Source: Gemmatimonadota bacterium (GTDB taxonomy: Bacteria > Gemmatimonadota > Gemmatimonadetes > Longimicrobiales > Gaopeijiaceae). Taken from it: a DNA stretch of 64,000 bases. The notes under the pieces were generated by a model, which had not been told where the DNA came from, did no database searches, and worked only from the letters and a program-made list of their open reading frames with translations. The stretch's first letter is position 1; every line of letters starts with the position of its first letter. Made by a program: the position numbers and the translations under genes. Shown here piece by piece: positions 41,994 to 51,323 of the stretch. The stretch spans positions 7,313 to 71,312 of the forward strand of contig PBPC01000031.1 of the NCBI GenBank assembly GCA_002724575.1. The letters run 5' to 3'.

Positions 41994-43643
41994 GTGCATC
42001 GTTCGAGGTTTAGTCAATATCTGGTTGTCTTCTTCATTACAATTTTCGTTCCAGTAGGGCTCGGAGCTCAGGCGGATGCTCGCCTGCAACGTCTCAAGAA
42101 CGAAGCACTGCAGATGGTTGAGGAAGATGCAAAGATGGTTCAGGAAATCGTTGATATGCTCTTCAGCTTTGGTGAATTGGGCTTTCAGGAATTTGAAACC
42201 CAGAGGTATTTGACTGGAATTCTTGAAGATCACGGGTTTGAGATAGAACTGGGTGTTGCTGGAATGCCAAGTGCCTGGATTGCACAGTGGTCGAATGGCT
42301 CGGGATCTCCGGTGATCGCCCTGGGCTCGGATGTGGACGGCATTCCTCAGTCAAACCAAAAGCCTGGAGTTGCCTACCGTGACCCTATCCTCTCGATGGC
42401 TCCAGGGCATGGTGAGGGGCATAACTCAGGGCAGGCTGTAAATATCGTGGCAGCCCTTAATGTGAAAGAATTGATGGAGCGCGAAGACATAGATGGCACA
42501 CTGATGATTTGGCCTGGGGTTGCAGAGGAACAGCTTGGATCCAAAGCATTTTTTGTGCGGGATGGGGTTTTTGATGGTGTAGACGTCAATCTATTCAGTC
42601 ACGTATCCTCGAACTTTTCAGTCACATGGGGCCACACGAGCGGGAATGCTCTTGTTTCCGCCCAGTTTCGTTTCACTGGAGAAACAGCTCACTCAGCTGG
42701 ATCCCCTTGGAGGGGCAAATCAGCCTTAGACGCAGTCATGCTTCTTGCTCAGGCCTGGGAGTACAAGAGAGAACATCTGCGTCCTCCGCAGCGTTCCCAT
42801 TACATAATTGTGGAGGGTGGTGATCAGCCAAATGTTGTACCTCAGACTGCAACAATCTGGTTCTATTTCCGTGAGGTCGACTATCCACGTGTTGTAGAAA
42901 TGTATGATGCCGCAAAGTTGATGGCGCGTGGTGCGGCAATGATGACGGGCACGGAGATCGACACGATCATGACAGTCGGTTCAGCTTGGAATAGGCATTT
43001 CAGTAAGCCCGTTGCTGAAGTCACGCAAACGAACATAGAGCGCGTCGGGCTTCCAGAATGGTCCGAGGCAGATGTTGCCTTAGCGAATGGACTCCAGCGT
43101 GACCTAGGTCAAGAAGAGCGAGGTCTTCCTACTCAAGTCCCATCTCTAAGAGGGCCAATTGATCTGGCGAACTATACTGGTGGAGGCTCTGATGATATCG
43201 GGGACGTGTCTTGGAATATGCCGACTGTCACGATGCGTTACCCAGCTAACATGCCAGGTGGCCCCGGGCATAATTGGGCGAATGGGATAGCCATGGCGAC
43301 GCCCATAGCACACAAAGGCTCACTGGCTGGAGCTAAGGTTCAGGCCCTTACTCTGCTCGACCTATTCTTAGATGGACAGACCGTTGAAGCCGCGTGGGAT
43401 TACTTCAATGATGTGCAGACGGTCGAGACGACCTATACCCCATTTATTACGCCAGATGACAAACCGGCGATATGGTTGAACGAGGAGATTATGGCGGAAT
43501 GGAGAGAGCGTATGCGTCCATTCTACTATGACCCTTCGCGCTATGATACTTACCTCGAACAGTTAGGAATTGAATATCCAACTGTCCGCACTCGGCCAGT
43601 CTCGGAAGATGGCTTAGATAGGTCAGTTCCGAATAGGCATTGA
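41994..43643 (+). CDS. M20-family amidohydrolase, AbgB-like (copy 1), exported
   Basis: GELGFQEFETQRYL, GSDVDGIPQSNQKPGVA, APGHGEGHNSGQAVNIVAAL; GTG 41994 with AAAGGAGA SD. Confidence 0.88.
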   Translation: MHRSRFSQYLVVFFITIFVPVGLGAQADARLQRLKNEALQMVEEDAKMVQEIVDMLFSFGELGFQEFETQRYLTGILEDHGFEIELGVAGMPSAWIAQWSNGSGSPVIALGSDVDGIPQSNQKPGVAYRDPILSMAPGHGEGHNSGQAVNIVAALNVKELMEREDIDGTLMIWPGVAEEQLGSKAFFVRDGVFDGVDVNLFSHVSSNFSVTWGHTSGNALVSAQFRFTGETAHSAGSPWRGKSALDAVMLLAQAWEYKREHLRPPQRSHYIIVEGGDQPNVVPQTATIWFYFREVDYPRVVEMYDAAKLMARGAAMMTGTEIDTIMTVGSAWNRHFSKPVAEVTQTNIERVGLPEWSEADVALANGLQRDLGQEERGLPTQVPSLRGPIDLANYTGGGSDDIGDVSWNMPTVTMRYPANMPGGPGHNWANGIAMATPIAHKGSLAGAKVQALTLLDLFLDGQTVEAAWDYFNDVQTVETTYTPFITPDDKPAIWLNEEIMAEWRERMRPFYYDPSRYDTYLEQLGIEYPTVRTRPVSEDGLDRSVPNRH

Positions 43644-43695
43644 AGGATAAGCACGTTGGAGTACTCGAATACCTTCGAAGATAGACAGGAGGCAA

Positions 43696-45339
43696 ATGAT
43701 GGGAGAGAAGAACAGACCACCCAGTGGTATAGAACGTCGTGACTTCCTCAAGGCAGCTGCTGCTGCAGCTGCTGCGGGTGCAGTACATCCGCTGGCTCTT
43801 GAGGCGTCAGATCCCTCGTTTCCTCGATGGGTCGAACAGGAGCAGGAAGCAGCTTCGCCGATTCAATTAGGTCAGGGTGAACACCCGGCATTGGTTTTCC
43901 AGGCCTATCCTGGCGGTACGGGATCACTGATGGAGAAACTATGGAGAGAGCATGGTCCAAGGATGTTCGACAGGCCAGCTATCCGTGTGCGCCCGTGGCG
44001 AGGCTCCGTACCAACAAATGAAGAGGATATAGCGTTTCTCCCGGTACATCGACTGTCCGCACTAGTCCGCTCGCGCCGAATCTCATCCGTTGACCTTACA
44101 GAAATTTACCTTGATAGAATCAAGCGTTACGATCCGATCCTACTATGTGCAGTGACGATTCTTGAGGATCGGGCTCGTGAAGAAGCTCAACAGGCAGACA
44201 TGGACCTCCGCAGCGGAAACTGGAGAGGGCCACTTCATGGTATCCCCTACGGTGTAAAGGACCTCTTTTCGACCACCGGAGCACGTACTACATGGGGCTC
44301 AGCCGACTTCGAAAACCAAGTAATAAACGAAGATGCTGAGCTTGTGGTTCGACTACGAGAGGCGGGCGCCGTATTGATTGCTAAGCTAGCAACAGGTGAG
44401 TTCGCTAGTGGTGACCGTTGGTTCAGGGGTCGGACTAAAAACCCCTGGAACGTTCAAGAAGGCTCGAGTGGCTCTTCTGCTGGTCCTGGTTCGGCTACTG
44501 CGGCGGGCTGCGTAGCATTTTCAATTGGTACCGAAACTCGTGGGTCGATCGTCTCACCTTCCCGGCGTAACGGTCTCAGCGCGCTTCGACCAACTTTCGG
44601 GAGAGTGAGTAGATACGGTGGAATGGTCCTTTCATGGAGCATGGACAAGGCAGGCCCGATGTGTCGCACCATCGAGGACTGCGCTCTTGTCTTCAACGAG
44701 ATTCATGGAGCGAGTGAGCACGATCCTGCGACGGTCACTGCTCCGTTCGTATTCGACCGGAGGCCGGATTTGGGATCATACCGTATTGGGTTCACAGAGG
44801 ATGCCCCTGAGTCATTTCTAGAAAAACTCTCAGACTTAGGTGCGAATCTCAAAGAGATGAATGAACTCCCGGAGTTCCGATCCGACCAACTTGGCGCGGA
44901 TTCAGCGGCAGCATTCGACTATCATGTAGCACCGGGTGGTGTTGAGCCGGAACCAATCCCCGAGGATCTCGAAGAGGGTGAGGCTCGGCGCAGAGGTCGT
45001 TTCCGTCGCGGTCGGGATGCGCGAGCCATTGACTATGTCAACGGTCAGAGGCGGCGCCTCATTTTCATGAAAAAAATGCAAGAGGCTATGGATGGGTTTG
45101 ATATGTTTGTAAGTGGTTCTGGCGAAGTAGGCCTAACAAATGATACTGGACACCCCGCAGCTATCGTTCAGTATGATTTCGGGGTGCGTAATCCCGACTC
45201 TGAGACACCGACCACGATGCCGCTCACGACTACAATTGTGGGCGATCTATTCGCTGACGATAAGATTCTTAATGTGGCGCATGCCTTCCAGTCAGCGACC
45301 GATTGGCATCTGAGAAGGCCCACTCTTCCAGATATGTAG
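43696..45339 (+). CDS. amidase-signature family enzyme with Tat signal (copy 1)
   Basis: IERRDFLKAAAAAAAAGAV Tat signal; GVKDLFSTTG, GSSGSSAGPGSA, GTETRGSI (Lys-Ser-Ser). Confidence 0.88.
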   Translation: MMGEKNRPPSGIERRDFLKAAAAAAAAGAVHPLALEASDPSFPRWVEQEQEAASPIQLGQGEHPALVFQAYPGGTGSLMEKLWREHGPRMFDRPAIRVRPWRGSVPTNEEDIAFLPVHRLSALVRSRRISSVDLTEIYLDRIKRYDPILLCAVTILEDRAREEAQQADMDLRSGNWRGPLHGIPYGVKDLFSTTGARTTWGSADFENQVINEDAELVVRLREAGAVLIAKLATGEFASGDRWFRGRTKNPWNVQEGSSGSSAGPGSATAAGCVAFSIGTETRGSIVSPSRRNGLSALRPTFGRVSRYGGMVLSWSMDKAGPMCRTIEDCALVFNEIHGASEHDPATVTAPFVFDRRPDLGSYRIGFTEDAPESFLEKLSDLGANLKEMNELPEFRSDQLGADSAAAFDYHVAPGGVEPEPIPEDLEEGEARRRGRFRRGRDARAIDYVNGQRRRLIFMKKMQEAMDGFDMFVSGSGEVGLTNDTGHPAAIVQYDFGVRNPDSETPTTMPLTTTIVGDLFADDKILNVAHAFQSATDWHLRRPTLPDM

Positions 45340-45342
45340 CCT

Positions 45343-45386
45343 TATTGCGGGGTGCCGAGAGCTTAGGGTAGCGGCACCCCGCAATA
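45343..45386. terminator. bidirectional hairpin between convergent genes
   Basis: TATTGCGGGGTGCCG ... CGGCACCCCGCAATA, perfect 15-bp stem, 14-nt loop; no clear T-run. Confidence 0.75.
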
Positions 45387-45417
45387 GTTGTCAAAGCGAG
45401 TGAGTCGGGTGTTTGAG

Positions 45418-46434
45418 TTATATGCCGTCGAGTAGCGTCTCAACATGTGCGGCAGCAGCAATCGCTGTTCCGTCTACATTGTAGCCGCCCTCTAATAGCG
45501 AGACCAAACGTCCACCGCAGTAGTCATTGGCTATGTCCATTGTAGTTCGGGTCATACGTCGAAATACATCGTCAGTGAGGTCGAAGCAGCCGAGAAGGTC
45601 ATCCATGCGACTGTCGAAACCGGCAGACACAATGACGAAGTCCGGCTGGAAATTGCTTACGGCCGGCAGCAACACACTGTCCCAATGCCTGAGCATATCG
45701 ATGTCCTTTGATCCGCAATCTAAGTGAACATTCAGGTTGAGATCTGAGCCTTCTCCCTCTCCGCGGAGTGATGGGTCTCCTGTACCAGGATATGCTTGCC
45801 AGTCATGAGCTGAGAAAAAGAGCACGCTTGGGTCATCGTAGAACGCATTTTGGGTTGCGTTGCCATGGTGGTAGTCCCAGTCGACGATCAAGATCTTTTC
45901 AAAACCGTGGCGAAGTTGCGCGTACCTAGCAGCGACTGCTGCGTTGCTGTAGAAACAAAACCCCTCTTCCTGGCCAGTGTTGTTCGCGTGATGCCCTGGA
46001 GGCCTGACAGCACAAAACGCATTACGCACCTGTCTATTTGCTACAGCATCAATCGCGCCTAAGGCTCCTGCTACAGCAAGTTCTGCAATTTCACCGGTCA
46101 CTTCAATTTCACGAACGGCGTCCACATGCTCTGAGGTATGGTGGCGGCGAATGAAGGGCATTGAATCAGGATGCATTTGCAGTGGGGTTAACTCTGAGTT
46201 GAGCCCACGCTCTTCGAAAGCCTGTGCAATACGCATCAATCGTAATGGCCGCTCTGGGTGTGGTTCGCCGCCACGATCAGGCAACTCGTGCTCAAGGTAC
46301 CTCGGATCTGTTATGAGCCCTGTACCGGTTTGGGTTGGCGAGACATTACTGTTCACGAATGGTTTAGGCATTGCTCCTGCTGCCAGTAGGCTTTTCGCCA
46401 AATCCCCGAGAAAAACTCTACGAGTTCTAGTCAT
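45418..46434 (-). CDS. histone-deacetylase-superfamily enzyme with Tat-like signal
   Basis: AVRPPGHHANN, VDWDYHHGNATQ, SAGFDSR, LEGGYN; ATG 46434 gives MTRTRRVFLGDLAKSLLAAGA. Confidence 0.87.
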   Translation of the reverse strand: MTRTRRVFLGDLAKSLLAAGAMPKPFVNSNVSPTQTGTGLITDPRYLEHELPDRGGEPHPERPLRLMRIAQAFEERGLNSELTPLQMHPDSMPFIRRHHTSEHVDAVREIEVTGEIAELAVAGALGAIDAVANRQVRNAFCAVRPPGHHANNTGQEEGFCFYSNAAVAARYAQLRHGFEKILIVDWDYHHGNATQNAFYDDPSVLFFSAHDWQAYPGTGDPSLRGEGEGSDLNLNVHLDCGSKDIDMLRHWDSVLLPAVSNFQPDFVIVSAGFDSRMDDLLGCFDLTDDVFRRMTRTTMDIANDYCGGRLVSLLEGGYNVDGTAIAAAAHVETLLDGI

Positions 46435-46554
46435 AAATGTAGCTCCGTACGAGGAGAAGCCTAGCAATCTTCTCCTAGCCACTTGCCCAAGACAAGCGAT
46501 AATGGCATTCGTATCGCTCCTTTGGAACCCAGGATTTACCGGAGAACAAATTCC

Positions 46555-48201
46555 ATGCGTCACGTATCTCTTCTGTTAGCGTTCATGATTGCAGCATTAA
46601 CGCTCGTGCCGGATCTCATAGCTCAACAGGACCCGAGACTTGAAAACCTCAAGGCAGAGGCAGAGCAAATGATCCAAGATCGGGCAAAGCTTGCTCAGGA
46701 AATTGTCGATCACCTGTTCTCTTTTGGTGAGCTTGGGATGCAGGAGTTCGAGACGCAGCGGTATCTCACAGGCTTACTAGAGGAAGAAGGTTTTGATATT
46801 GAGTTGGGAGTAGCGGGGATGCCAAGCGCCTGGACTGCAACGTGGTCAAACGGCTCAGGTGAGCCCGTGATTGCTTTGGGCTCTGATGTTGATGGTATCC
46901 CTCAGTCCAACCAGAAACCTGGAGTTGCGTATCGTGACCCGATACTGTCGATGGCACCTGGACATGGTGAGGGCCATAACTCTGGGCAGGCTGTGAATAT
47001 TGTTGCGGCAATCGTGGTTAAAGAACTCATGCAGCGTGACGGTATAAATGGGACTCTTCTGATCTGGCCTGGTGTTGCCGAAGAACAAGTTGCTTCAAAG
47101 GCGTACTTCGTTAGGGAAGGGGTCTTCGAAGATGTAGACGTGAACCTGTTCACCCATGTTGGTAATAATTTCGGTGTTTCCTGGGGCCAGGCAGGTGGTA
47201 ATGCCCTCTGGTCGGTCCAGTTCCGCTTCACGGGTGAGACTGCGCACTCAGCAGGGTCGCCCTGGCGAGGCCGATCAGCACTCGACGCAGTCATGCTTAT
47301 GGCCCAAGGCTGGGAGTTCAAACGGGAACACCTGAGACCTGCAGCTAGGTCACACTATATCATAGTCGAGGGTGGTGACCAGCCGAATGTGGTACCTCAG
47401 ACTGCAACGATCTGGTTCTATTTCCGCGAGCGAGATTATGAACTCACAAAAGAGCAATACGATGCTGCAATTTTGATGGCTGAAGGTGCTGCCCTAATGA
47501 CTGGTACAGAAGTAGATACGATCATGACGGTGGGAGCAGCTTGGGGTCGCCACTTCAGCAAACCGGTTGCCGAGGTGACTTACTCCAATATTCAAGCGGT
47601 TGGACTACCGGACTGGAGCGAGGATGATATCCGATTTGCGGAAGCGTTCCAGAGAGAAATGGGTGTAGATGTAACTGGTTTGGCTGACTCTATTCGTGAC
47701 TTAAGGGGGCCGGTTGACCTATCTCGGTCCCTTGGTGGTGGATCCGACGATATCGGAGATGTTTCGTGGAATATGCCGACCGTCACACTCAGTTATCCAT
47801 CTAATATGTCAGGTGGTCCCGGACATAACTGGGCGAATGGGATCGCGATGGCGACACCCATTGCGCATAAAGGTGCTGTTGCAGGGGCTAGGGTTCAGGC
47901 ACGCACACTGCTAGACCTCTTCTTGGATGGTGAGACGGTTGAAGCGGCATGGGCTTACTTCAACGATGTCCAAACTGCCGAGACTGTCTACACACCATTT
48001 ATATCACCGACAGACCAGCCAGCGATCTGGCTTAATGAGGGGATCATGGCACGATGGCGACCGGAGATGCGTCCTTATTACTACGATTCGAATCGTTTTA
48101 GCACGTATCTAGAACAACTCGGCATTGAGTATCCAACTATCCGCACACGCCCGGTTTCTGAAGAAGATGCACCTGTGGGTGGTGCACCTGGTGGTTTCTA
48201 A
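46555..48201 (+). CDS. M20-family amidohydrolase, AbgB-like (copy 2), exported
   Basis: Highly similar to 41994..43643; ATG 46555 with GGAG SD and signal peptide. Confidence 0.88.
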   Translation: MRHVSLLLAFMIAALTLVPDLIAQQDPRLENLKAEAEQMIQDRAKLAQEIVDHLFSFGELGMQEFETQRYLTGLLEEEGFDIELGVAGMPSAWTATWSNGSGEPVIALGSDVDGIPQSNQKPGVAYRDPILSMAPGHGEGHNSGQAVNIVAAIVVKELMQRDGINGTLLIWPGVAEEQVASKAYFVREGVFEDVDVNLFTHVGNNFGVSWGQAGGNALWSVQFRFTGETAHSAGSPWRGRSALDAVMLMAQGWEFKREHLRPAARSHYIIVEGGDQPNVVPQTATIWFYFRERDYELTKEQYDAAILMAEGAALMTGTEVDTIMTVGAAWGRHFSKPVAEVTYSNIQAVGLPDWSEDDIRFAEAFQREMGVDVTGLADSIRDLRGPVDLSRSLGGGSDDIGDVSWNMPTVTLSYPSNMSGGPGHNWANGIAMATPIAHKGAVAGARVQARTLLDLFLDGETVEAAWAYFNDVQTAETVYTPFISPTDQPAIWLNEGIMARWRPEMRPYYYDSNRFSTYLEQLGIEYPTIRTRPVSEEDAPVGGAPGGF

Positions 48202-48225
48202 GGTGTCAGATATCACATTACGGAT

Positions 48226-49845
48226 GTGATCATGAACTCGCCGGCATTTTTTGGTATAGCTTCGGTTCTACTAGCCCTGCTTAGGCCGGGAGTGGTGGTT
48301 GGGCAGGACATTGATGTGGTCGAACTGACTACAGAACAGATCCAGCATGCTTACGCTGCTGGTGAGTACACATCTGTAGAATTGACCAAGGCGTTCCTCG
48401 AGCGAATTAATCGCTATGAGGACTACTATAATGCGTTCATATCGATGAACCCCGAGGCTCTGGACATAGCAGCGCGTCTTGATGAAGAGTACCGCTCTTC
48501 TGGGCCAAGGGGTCCACTCCATGGAGTTCCGGTTGTCATTAAGGACAACATGGATTACACCGGACTCGTGACGACCGCGGGGTTCTGGGGCTTCAGCACT
48601 AAGATGGGTGGAGTCGATATGATTCCTGGCGATGATGCTACTGCTGTCGAGCGACTGCGTAATGCCGGGGCGATTATTATTGGCAAGACAAATCTGCCTG
48701 ATTTTGCAGGTGACGGGACACGCACAAACAGCTCTGTAGCTGGTGTCACCCTGAACCCCTACAATGTCACCAAGGCTCCGGGTGGCTCTAGCGGAGGTAC
48801 CGCTACTGCGGTGAATGCAAGCTTTGCTGTGCTAGGGTTGGGGACTGAAACCGGAGGGTCGATACAGAACCCTTCATCCGCTCAAGCGCTGGTGGGTGTC
48901 AAACCAACATACGGGCTTGTCCCGCTAGAAGGTGTCTATCCGATTAACAGCAGCTATGTCGATGTGGTTGGGCCGATGGCGAAGAACGTACACGACGCAG
49001 CTGTTACTCTAGATATAATTTCCGGTCCAACAACAGATGATTTTGCAACATTCGCCGCAGTGGATCATATCCCGGAGAATGGATATGTGAGTGTTCTCAC
49101 TGAGGCGATCATCGAAGGAAAACGTTTCGGTCTTGTTGGGTCGGGTTGGCGGGAGCGTTGGCTGCCTCTAGACCCTAAGACTGAGACAGTTTATCAGGCG
49201 GCCATTTCTACCCTCACAGACCTTGGCGCAGTAGTCATCGAAGATCCATTCGCAGGGTCAGGATTTATTGAGCTATATGGCAAACGGCCCGGCGTCCCCA
49301 CACAGGGTGCATACGACAGGCTGATCTACCTACAAGGCCTTGGTCCAGATGCAGCATTTCACAGCATCGAAGAATGGGAGGAGCTATCGGGAGAGGTGTT
49401 TCGTCGCCGTGGCAGAGGACGCGGTGGACAGGGTGAAAGACCTCGAGTGTCACCGGCTAGGCCAGGTGCTACAGAAGAGGGCGATGCGTTCCAGTCTTGG
49501 CGCATGGAGATTCGAGATCTTTTCCGGAATGTCATGGTAAAACACGAACTTGATGCTCTTTTCTTTCCCCAGGCGGGTGCACCAAACCGTGATCTAGTCG
49601 AGGATCCTGAACGGCCGGATTACAGCCCGAACAATTGGCCAGAGTTGCCCAGTAACATTATCAATGACTTCGGATTCCCAGTTGTGACTGTTCCGTATAC
49701 ATACTATGAGGATAATACTCCCTTTGTGTTAGCTTTCATCGGGGACATGTGGACTGAGTCTGATTTGCTCGGTTATGCCTATATCTTCGAGCAGGCCGTC
49801 ATGGCTCGCCGTGCTCCTGAACTGATTGATAAGCGCAGCAACTAA
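48226..49845 (+). CDS. amidase-signature family enzyme, Sec signal (copy 2)
   Basis: VVIKDNMDYTG, APGGSSGGTATAV, GTETGGSIQNPSS. Confidence 0.9.
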   Translation: MIMNSPAFFGIASVLLALLRPGVVVGQDIDVVELTTEQIQHAYAAGEYTSVELTKAFLERINRYEDYYNAFISMNPEALDIAARLDEEYRSSGPRGPLHGVPVVIKDNMDYTGLVTTAGFWGFSTKMGGVDMIPGDDATAVERLRNAGAIIIGKTNLPDFAGDGTRTNSSVAGVTLNPYNVTKAPGGSSGGTATAVNASFAVLGLGTETGGSIQNPSSAQALVGVKPTYGLVPLEGVYPINSSYVDVVGPMAKNVHDAAVTLDIISGPTTDDFATFAAVDHIPENGYVSVLTEAIIEGKRFGLVGSGWRERWLPLDPKTETVYQAAISTLTDLGAVVIEDPFAGSGFIELYGKRPGVPTQGAYDRLIYLQGLGPDAAFHSIEEWEELSGEVFRRRGRGRGGQGERPRVSPARPGATEEGDAFQSWRMEIRDLFRNVMVKHELDALFFPQAGAPNRDLVEDPERPDYSPNNWPELPSNIINDFGFPVVTVPYTYYEDNTPFVLAFIGDMWTESDLLGYAYIFEQAVMARRAPELIDKRSN

Positions 49846-49934
49846 GTTCTAGGATTCAACTAACTGAGGCACTAGGGTGTCTCGGTTTTGGTGACACGCT
49901 CCTTAACATTATCCCGACCAGATAAAAGGGACCG

Positions 49935-51269
49935 ATGCCAGCTAGTCATAAATGCAGTGTAATCTTTGGGGTTTTCTGGATTGCGGCGCTGGCGGTTCCT
50001 ATCTCTGCCCAACAAGCCGAGGGCGGGGCTACAGATCCTCGACCCAATGTTTTTTTTGATTGTGACGGGAGAGACTGTAATTCTGAGTATTACCGTACCG
50101 AGATCACCTGGGTGAATTGGGTTCGGGATCGTGAAGTAGCTGATGTCCATATCATCATGACGAGCCTTAGGACAGCCTCAGGTGGTCAAGAATACCAGAT
50201 CGATATGATTGGATATCGCGAGTACGACGGGTATGAGGACTCAAGTCTTTTCCAGGCTTTATCCACTGATACCGATCGAGAACGGCTAGATGGGATCACA
50301 CATGCTCTAGGCCTTAGTCTAGGACGATTCGCAAGTGAATCAGGATTCAGAGGGATTGTGACGCTCCAGGGTCCCGATAACCCTTCGCAGGGTGGTCCGG
50401 GAGCTAACCGCATGGTGTCACAGGAGGAAGTTGATGACCCATGGAACCTTTGGTTTTTCCGTTTCAACGGGAGTGGCAACCTAGACGGGGAAGAGACTCG
50501 ATCGAGCCTGCGCCTGAACAGTACCTTATCTGCAACACGAGTTACGCCGACGTGGAGAATGGTTTTCTTCAACTATATGAGCTCAAATAAGGTTGAAGTC
50601 GAGTTAAACGACGGAACATTCAGCGATCAACGGACAGACTGGACTTCAAGCCAACTAATTGCGTATGCGCTTAGCGATCACTGGTCGATTGGGGCCCAGA
50701 GTTCAGCATCTCGGTCGACGCGCTCCAACCAAAATTTCAGGATTGGAATAACACCTGCAATCGAATACAGCTTCTTCCCATATGACGAAGCGACTAGGCG
50801 CTCGCTAACAGTTTTCTACAAGATTGGTCCCGCATATAGGGACTACATTGAGGAGACTGTATTCGGTGAAATGTCAGAAACTAGATGGGAACAGTCTTTA
50901 GAGATCGAACTTTCGCAGAGACAACCTTGGGGTGACGCCGGGATAAGTTTGAGTGGCTCACACTACCTTCACGATATCCAGCGTCATAACGTGTCAATGA
51001 GCGGAAATATAGATTTCCGGATCGTCCGTGGGTTTAGTGTCAATGCTCGAGGTGATATTACTTGGGTTGACGACCAGATTTACCTCTCTGCTGGTGGCGT
51101 CACTGACGAAGAGGCGCTGCTCCGGCTCCGCACTAGGGCTACCGATTTTAACTACGGACTCACGCTTGGCTTTTCAATCCAGTTCGGCACTATTTACAAC
51201 AATGTTGTGAATAACCGATTCCGGGCAGCGAGCAGTGGCGGTCCGCCTTCCTGGGTTCGCGGTAGATAG
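49935..51269 (+). CDS. putative outer-membrane beta-barrel protein
   Basis: Signal peptide; FFDCDGRDCNSEYYRTEITWVNWVRDREVADVHIIMTS then alternating amphipathic strands ending in a barrel-like C terminus. Confidence 0.6.
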   Translation: MPASHKCSVIFGVFWIAALAVPISAQQAEGGATDPRPNVFFDCDGRDCNSEYYRTEITWVNWVRDREVADVHIIMTSLRTASGGQEYQIDMIGYREYDGYEDSSLFQALSTDTDRERLDGITHALGLSLGRFASESGFRGIVTLQGPDNPSQGGPGANRMVSQEEVDDPWNLWFFRFNGSGNLDGEETRSSLRLNSTLSATRVTPTWRMVFFNYMSSNKVEVELNDGTFSDQRTDWTSSQLIAYALSDHWSIGAQSSASRSTRSNQNFRIGITPAIEYSFFPYDEATRRSLTVFYKIGPAYRDYIEETVFGEMSETRWEQSLEIELSQRQPWGDAGISLSGSHYLHDIQRHNVSMSGNIDFRIVRGFSVNARGDITWVDDQIYLSAGGVTDEEALLRLRTRATDFNYGLTLGFSIQFGTIYNNVVNNRFRAASSGGPPSWVRGR

Positions 51270-51323
51270 CTAGTAGTTCAGCTTTAACGGAAGAGCGTCG
51301 CTTGAGGTAGTGAAAAGAAAGTT

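Noticed and set aside
43741-43785. GCTGCTGCTGCAGCTGCTGC repeat as a microsatellite or phase-variation tract
   Set aside because: Encodes the poly-Ala hydrophobic core of the Tat signal; ordinary coding repeat, and triplet units would not shift frame.
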